From Chlorobiota bacterium (GTDB lineage: Bacteria > Bacteroidota > Bacteroidia > Bacteroidales > B39-G9), in contig DAOVJU010000101.1 of the NCBI GenBank assembly GCA_030632095.1, positions 1-9,071 on the forward strand: DNA of 9,071 nucleotides. Direction: 5' to 3'. How positions within the stretch are numbered: position 1 is the stretch's first letter; each line of letters opens with the position of its first letter. Under the pieces are notes generated by a model. It saw only the letters and a program-made list of their open reading frames with translations. It did not search any database and was not told where the DNA came from. Both the position numbers and the translations under genes were made by a program. Positions 5,667 to 9,071 of the stretch are shown here, piece by piece.

Positions 5667-7802
5667 ATGAATTTCAGTGAAGAAATTCATAAAATTCCAT
5701 TTGTGAGGCTTACAATTCCTCTTATCGTTGGTATTTTAGCACAAATTAATTATTCCATAAATGAGAATTTTATTTTAATCTATTTTATTTCAACGATTAT
5801 TCTGCTTACAGTTACACAAGTATTTATTAATTACATAAAAAACCTAAAATATACTTTTGCAAATGATCTGTTAAAATATATTTTAATCCTGATCTTTGGA
5901 ATGCTACTGGTCAGTATTTCAGAATCGAAACTTAAAAACTTACAAAACCAGGACCTTTCACAGGGATTAATTGTTGCAGAGATAACCGAAAATCCTTCCC
6001 TAAAGAAAAAATCCATTAAAGCAATTATAAATGTCCTGGCAATTAAAACCATGAATGGTTGGGAACTTTCTACAGGAAAAGCAGTGGTTTATTTTGAAAA
6101 AGACAGTTCAGCTTTCCAGTTAAAATATGGCGACCGTATACTTATAAATGCCAGTTTTTCTGATATTGAAGGGCCAAAAAATCCTGAAGAATTTAATTAT
6201 AAGCGATACCTGTCCTTTCATTTGATTTCAAAACAAACCTATATTAAATCAGGAAATTGGAAAATGATTGATACTAATATGGGAAACCCAATTTTAAGAA
6301 AAACCTCATCGTTTAGAAACAAACTAATTAATATATATTCAAATAATAATATAAAAGATCAGGAACTCGCTGTTTTATCAGCATTAACTTTAGGATATAA
6401 AGATAAACTGGATACTGAAACTAAAAAAACTTACTCAGCATCGGGAGCTATGCATTTACTAGCTGTTTCCGGATTACACATTGGTATTATATACCTTATT
6501 TTAAACTATCTGCTCCTTTTAATTCCTAAATCAAAAAACTGGAAGATTTTCAAAGTTGCTTTTTTGCTGGTTGCTTTATGGTTTTACGCTTTAATGACTG
6601 GTTTACCTTCATCCGCGTTCAGGGCAACAGTTATGTTTAGCCTTGTAATTATTGGAAATGCTTTAGAAAGAAAGCCAAATATTTATAATTCATTGGCCGT
6701 TTCAGCTTTCATTTTGTTAATAATTAATCCATATTCAATTACTGAAGTTGGTTTTCAATTATCTTATCTTGCTGTAATTGGAATCGTATTCTTTCAACCT
6801 AAAATATCTTCTCTATTTACAGCGAAGAATAAAATCATTCAATGGCTTTGGGATTTAATTTCAGTTTCTATCGCAGCGCAAATAGCAACTGCCCCTATTG
6901 CAATGTATTATTTCCATCAATTCCCAAACTATTTTTTACTAACTAACATCATTGTCCTTCCAACAGCATTTCTTTTAATATATTTTTCATTGGCATTGTT
7001 CATATTTTCATTGATAGAACCACTTTCGTTATTTATTGCAAAAATTGAAGTTTATATTCTTAAATTTTTAAATGGTTCTGTTCAGTTCATTGAAAGCCTG
7101 CCATATTCAATCAATTCAAATATTAATATCGATATTATTCAATTATTCTCACTCTATCTGGCAACTATATTTCTGGCAATTTTCATAGTTTACAAAAAAA
7201 GTAAAATGATTAAATACATATTATTTTGCCTTATTGCATTTTATATGGTAAAAGCTCAACACTATTACAAATCATTAAATCAACGGGTTTTTATTGTTTA
7301 CAGTATTAAAAATACTTCAGCTGTCAACTTAATATATGGTACGAAAAATATTTTGTTCAGCAATCAAATGCCCGATGATAAAACACTTAATTTTCATATA
7401 AAGAACAACTGGATAAATATGGGTTTACAAAATGAAGAAGTAATTACAGCAGAAGATCTTGAAAATCCAGTTAAATTCACATCTGTCATAAATAAACTCA
7501 AACAGAACAATATCATTTATAAAAATGGAATAATATATTTTCAAAACTTGAAAATACTTTTACTTACCGATTGGTTTAAACAAATAAATATGATCAATAA
7601 ATATCCGGTTGATTATATTGTTCTTACAAATAATGGCCCTATTGATATCGATTATTTAATTTCAAACTTTGATTTTAAAAAATTGATCTTTGATTCTTCA
7701 TTTCCCAATTACAAACTTGATAAACTATTAAAGAAATGCAAAGAATTAGATCTTCCTTACCATGCTGTTAGTAAAACAGGTGCATTTATTTCTGAATTAT
7801 AA
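5667..7802 (+). CDS. comEC: ComEC/Rec2 family DNA internalization channel protein
   Basis: The 711-residue protein has the Bacteroidota ComEC layout. Three membrane segments at about 14-31, 33-57 and 69-86 are followed by an extracytoplasmic DUF4131-like region (about 95-200, mostly beta strands). The multi-spanning competence domain spans about 225-510. Diagnostic motifs in it are SASGAMHLLAVSGLHIG (257-273), GLPSSAFRA (312-320) and GFQLSYLAVIGI (362-373). ComEC carries single-stranded DNA across the inner membrane during natural transformation. The C-terminal region (about 520-711) sits where other ComEC proteins carry a metallo-beta-lactamase-like nuclease domain, but no HxHxDH metal motif is present, so this part is degenerate or divergent. 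No comEA, comF, dprA or pilus gene is in the window, so transformation competence of the host is not shown. An ATG at 5662 is out of frame and meets a stop after two codons, so 5667 is the start. Confidence 0.93.
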   Translation: MNFSEEIHKIPFVRLTIPLIVGILAQINYSINENFILIYFISTIILLTVTQVFINYIKNLKYTFANDLLKYILILIFGMLLVSISESKLKNLQNQDLSQGLIVAEITENPSLKKKSIKAIINVLAIKTMNGWELSTGKAVVYFEKDSSAFQLKYGDRILINASFSDIEGPKNPEEFNYKRYLSFHLISKQTYIKSGNWKMIDTNMGNPILRKTSSFRNKLINIYSNNNIKDQELAVLSALTLGYKDKLDTETKKTYSASGAMHLLAVSGLHIGIIYLILNYLLLLIPKSKNWKIFKVAFLLVALWFYALMTGLPSSAFRATVMFSLVIIGNALERKPNIYNSLAVSAFILLIINPYSITEVGFQLSYLAVIGIVFFQPKISSLFTAKNKIIQWLWDLISVSIAAQIATAPIAMYYFHQFPNYFLLTNIIVLPTAFLLIYFSLALFIFSLIEPLSLFIAKIEVYILKFLNGSVQFIESLPYSINSNINIDIIQLFSLYLATIFLAIFIVYKKSKMIKYILFCLIAFYMVKAQHYYKSLNQRVFIVYSIKNTSAVNLIYGTKNILFSNQMPDDKTLNFHIKNNWINMGLQNEEVITAEDLENPVKFTSVINKLKQNNIIYKNGIIYFQNLKILLLTDWFKQINMINKYPVDYIVLTNNGPIDIDYLISNFDFKKLIFDSSFPNYKLDKLLKKCKELDLPYHAVSKTGAFISEL

Positions 7803-7822
7803 AACAAAAAAATAACTTCCTC

Positions 7823-7855
7823 TTTAACAATGATTTACAAATAATGGTTGTTAAA
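7823..7855. repeat. Inverted repeat between comEC and trkA
   Basis: TTTAACAA (7823-7830) and TTGTTAAA (7848-7855) are perfect 8-base arms around a 17-base loop. The stem is AT-rich and no T-run follows on the plus strand, so it is a poor intrinsic terminator. An operator for trkA or chance are alternatives. Confidence 0.3.
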
Positions 7856-7867
7856 AACAGCAGAACC

Positions 7868-7900
7868 TTTGGTAATTTTATAATAGTTTGTTTTAATTTG
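7868..7900 (+). promoter_or_regulatory. Weak candidate promoter for trkA
   Basis: TTTG at 7868-7871 could be a -33 element and TTAATTTG at 7893-7900 a -7 element with one mismatch to TAnnTTTG, with a 21-base spacer. The -7 ends only 16 bases before the ATG, so the leader would be short. The stretch is T-rich and several near matches overlap, so the exact site is uncertain. Confidence 0.25.
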
Positions 7901-7916
7901 TTCTTTTTTGTAAATA

Positions 7917-9071
7917 ATGAGAATAGTTATAGCAGGTGCAGGAGAAGTTGGTACGCATTTAGCAAAAATGCTTACAGCGCATAAACATGACATAGTTGTA
8001 ATAGATACTGACGAAGACAGGCTGAACAATATTAACAGCCATTATGATATACTTACAATTCAGGGTTCATGTACATCATTTGAAAAATTAAAAGATGCCA
8101 ATATAAAAAAGGCAGATTTGTTTATTGCTGTTACACATACAGAGGAAGTAAACATTACTGCAGCCATTTTAGGTAAAAAACTTGGCGCTAAAAAATCTAT
8201 TGCCAGGATAAACAATCACGAATATACATTACCGGCTAATAAAACACATTTTATCAGCATGGGAATTGATGCATTAATTTGTCCGCAAAAACTCGCGGCC
8301 CGTGAAATTGTAAATTTATTACAACAAACCGGAACAACTGAAATATTTGATTTCTCCGGTGGAAAATTATCATTGTTTGTAATTAAACTGGAGAAAGATG
8401 CACCCATAATAAATAAAACTTTACAGGAAGCTTCACAAATGGCATCCCATTTTGATTATAGGGCAGTTGCTATTACTCGTGAAGGTAAAACAATTATTCC
8501 AAGAGGTGATGATGTTTTTAAAAATCACGATCTTGTATATGTCATCACAAATAAGTCAGGAATTTCTGACCTGATGCAATATTCCGGGAAAAAGAAAATT
8601 GCTGTTAAAAATATTATGATAATGGGAGGAAGTAGAATAGGTATACAAACAGCTAAAGAATTGGAAAATCATTTTAATATTAAACTTGTTGAAATTAGTC
8701 GTAGAAGATGCGAATATATTGCCGGCCTTTTAACCAACACACTGATTATTAATGGCGATGGCCGCGATATTGAATTACTTGAAGAAGAAGGATTGCGTAA
8801 AATGGATGCTTTTATTGCAGCAACAGACAATTCGGAAACAAACATCCTGTCATGTTTACATGCAAAACGCATGGGAGTGAAAAAAACCATTGCTGAAGTT
8901 GAAAATATTGATTATATCGATTTAGCTGATAATATTGGGATTGATACTATAATAAATAAAAAAATAATTTCTGCCAGCCATATCTCACGATTTACAATGA
9001 ACGCGGAGGTTTCAAATATAGTTTGCCTAACCGGGGCCGATGCTGAAGTTCTGGAATTTGTGGTTCAGGAA
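7917..9071 (+). CDS. trkA: Trk potassium uptake regulator TrkA, partial at right edge
   Basis: The frame is open for 385 codons from ATG at 7917 to the window edge. Full-length TrkA is about 450 residues, so only the last part is missing. Two tandem RCK/TrkA units are seen. The first TrkA-N Rossmann domain has MRIVIAGAGEVG (GAGEVG at 7-12) with Asp30 at the end of the second strand, the usual NAD(H)-ribose contact. A TrkA-C-like region follows at about 145-225. The second TrkA-N domain opens with IMIMGGSRIG (237-242) and carries GDGRDIELLEEEGL and AFIAATDNSETNIL. The second TrkA-C lies mostly beyond the edge. TrkA is a cytoplasmic, nucleotide-binding peripheral subunit that gates the TrkH/TrkG potassium channel. 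Its gene often neighbours trkH, which would be expected just outside the window. It starts 114 bases after comEC, so it may have its own promoter. Confidence 0.95.
   Translation, partial: MRIVIAGAGEVGTHLAKMLTAHKHDIVVIDTDEDRLNNINSHYDILTIQGSCTSFEKLKDANIKKADLFIAVTHTEEVNITAAILGKKLGAKKSIARINNHEYTLPANKTHFISMGIDALICPQKLAAREIVNLLQQTGTTEIFDFSGGKLSLFVIKLEKDAPIINKTLQEASQMASHFDYRAVAITREGKTIIPRGDDVFKNHDLVYVITNKSGISDLMQYSGKKKIAVKNIMIMGGSRIGIQTAKELENHFNIKLVEISRRRCEYIAGLLTNTLIINGDGRDIELLEEEGLRKMDAFIAATDNSETNILSCLHAKRMGVKKTIAEVENIDYIDLADNIGIDTIINKKIISASHISRFTMNAEVSNIVCLTGADAEVLEFVVQE

Noticed and set aside
7823..7855. An intrinsic terminator after comEC
   Set aside because: The stem is AT-rich with a 17-base loop and no T-run follows on the plus strand.

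Overview
The window reads as chromosomal DNA of a member of the Bacteroidota (Bacteroidetes). The sequence is strongly AT-rich by eye. One long exported protein ends in a type IX secretion (T9SS) type A sorting domain. Matches to the Bacteroidota -7 promoter consensus TAnnTTTG sit upstream of several genes. Start codons follow A/T-rich leaders with no clear Shine-Dalgarno sequence. The run ruvX, def, TPR lipoprotein also fits the phylum. Lineage below phylum cannot be fixed from the sequence alone.

Layout: 1-432 (minus) is the N-terminal part of a compact alpha/beta hydrolase that runs off the left edge. A 103-base divergent spacer separates it from 536-3070 (plus), a large secreted beta-propeller protein with about twelve Asp-box repeats and a T9SS sorting domain. 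Then come a 148-base spacer with overlapping inverted repeats, a cysteine-rich TlpA-like thiol-disulfide protein (3219-3824), and a 174-base spacer with a REP-like palindrome. A run of conserved genes follows on the plus strand: ruvX (3999-4412), def (4518-5072), a TPR lipoprotein (5126-5647) and comEC (5667-7802). The window ends in trkA (7917 to the right edge, incomplete).

The genes do not form one pathway. RuvX handles DNA/RNA junctions or rRNA processing, Def matures nascent proteins, the TPR lipoprotein is probably an envelope adaptor, ComEC is the inner-membrane DNA uptake channel and TrkA gates potassium uptake. Only the TPR lipoprotein and comEC are close enough (19 bases) to make a shared transcript likely. 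No tRNA, rRNA, CRISPR array, insertion sequence or phage gene is visible, and no gap between genes exceeds 174 bases.

I see no convincing undescribed multi-gene system. The items most worth a second look are the mutually exclusive hairpins ahead of the TlpA-like gene, the short repeats and palindrome flanking that gene, its nine cysteines, and the T9SS propeller protein of unknown ligand.
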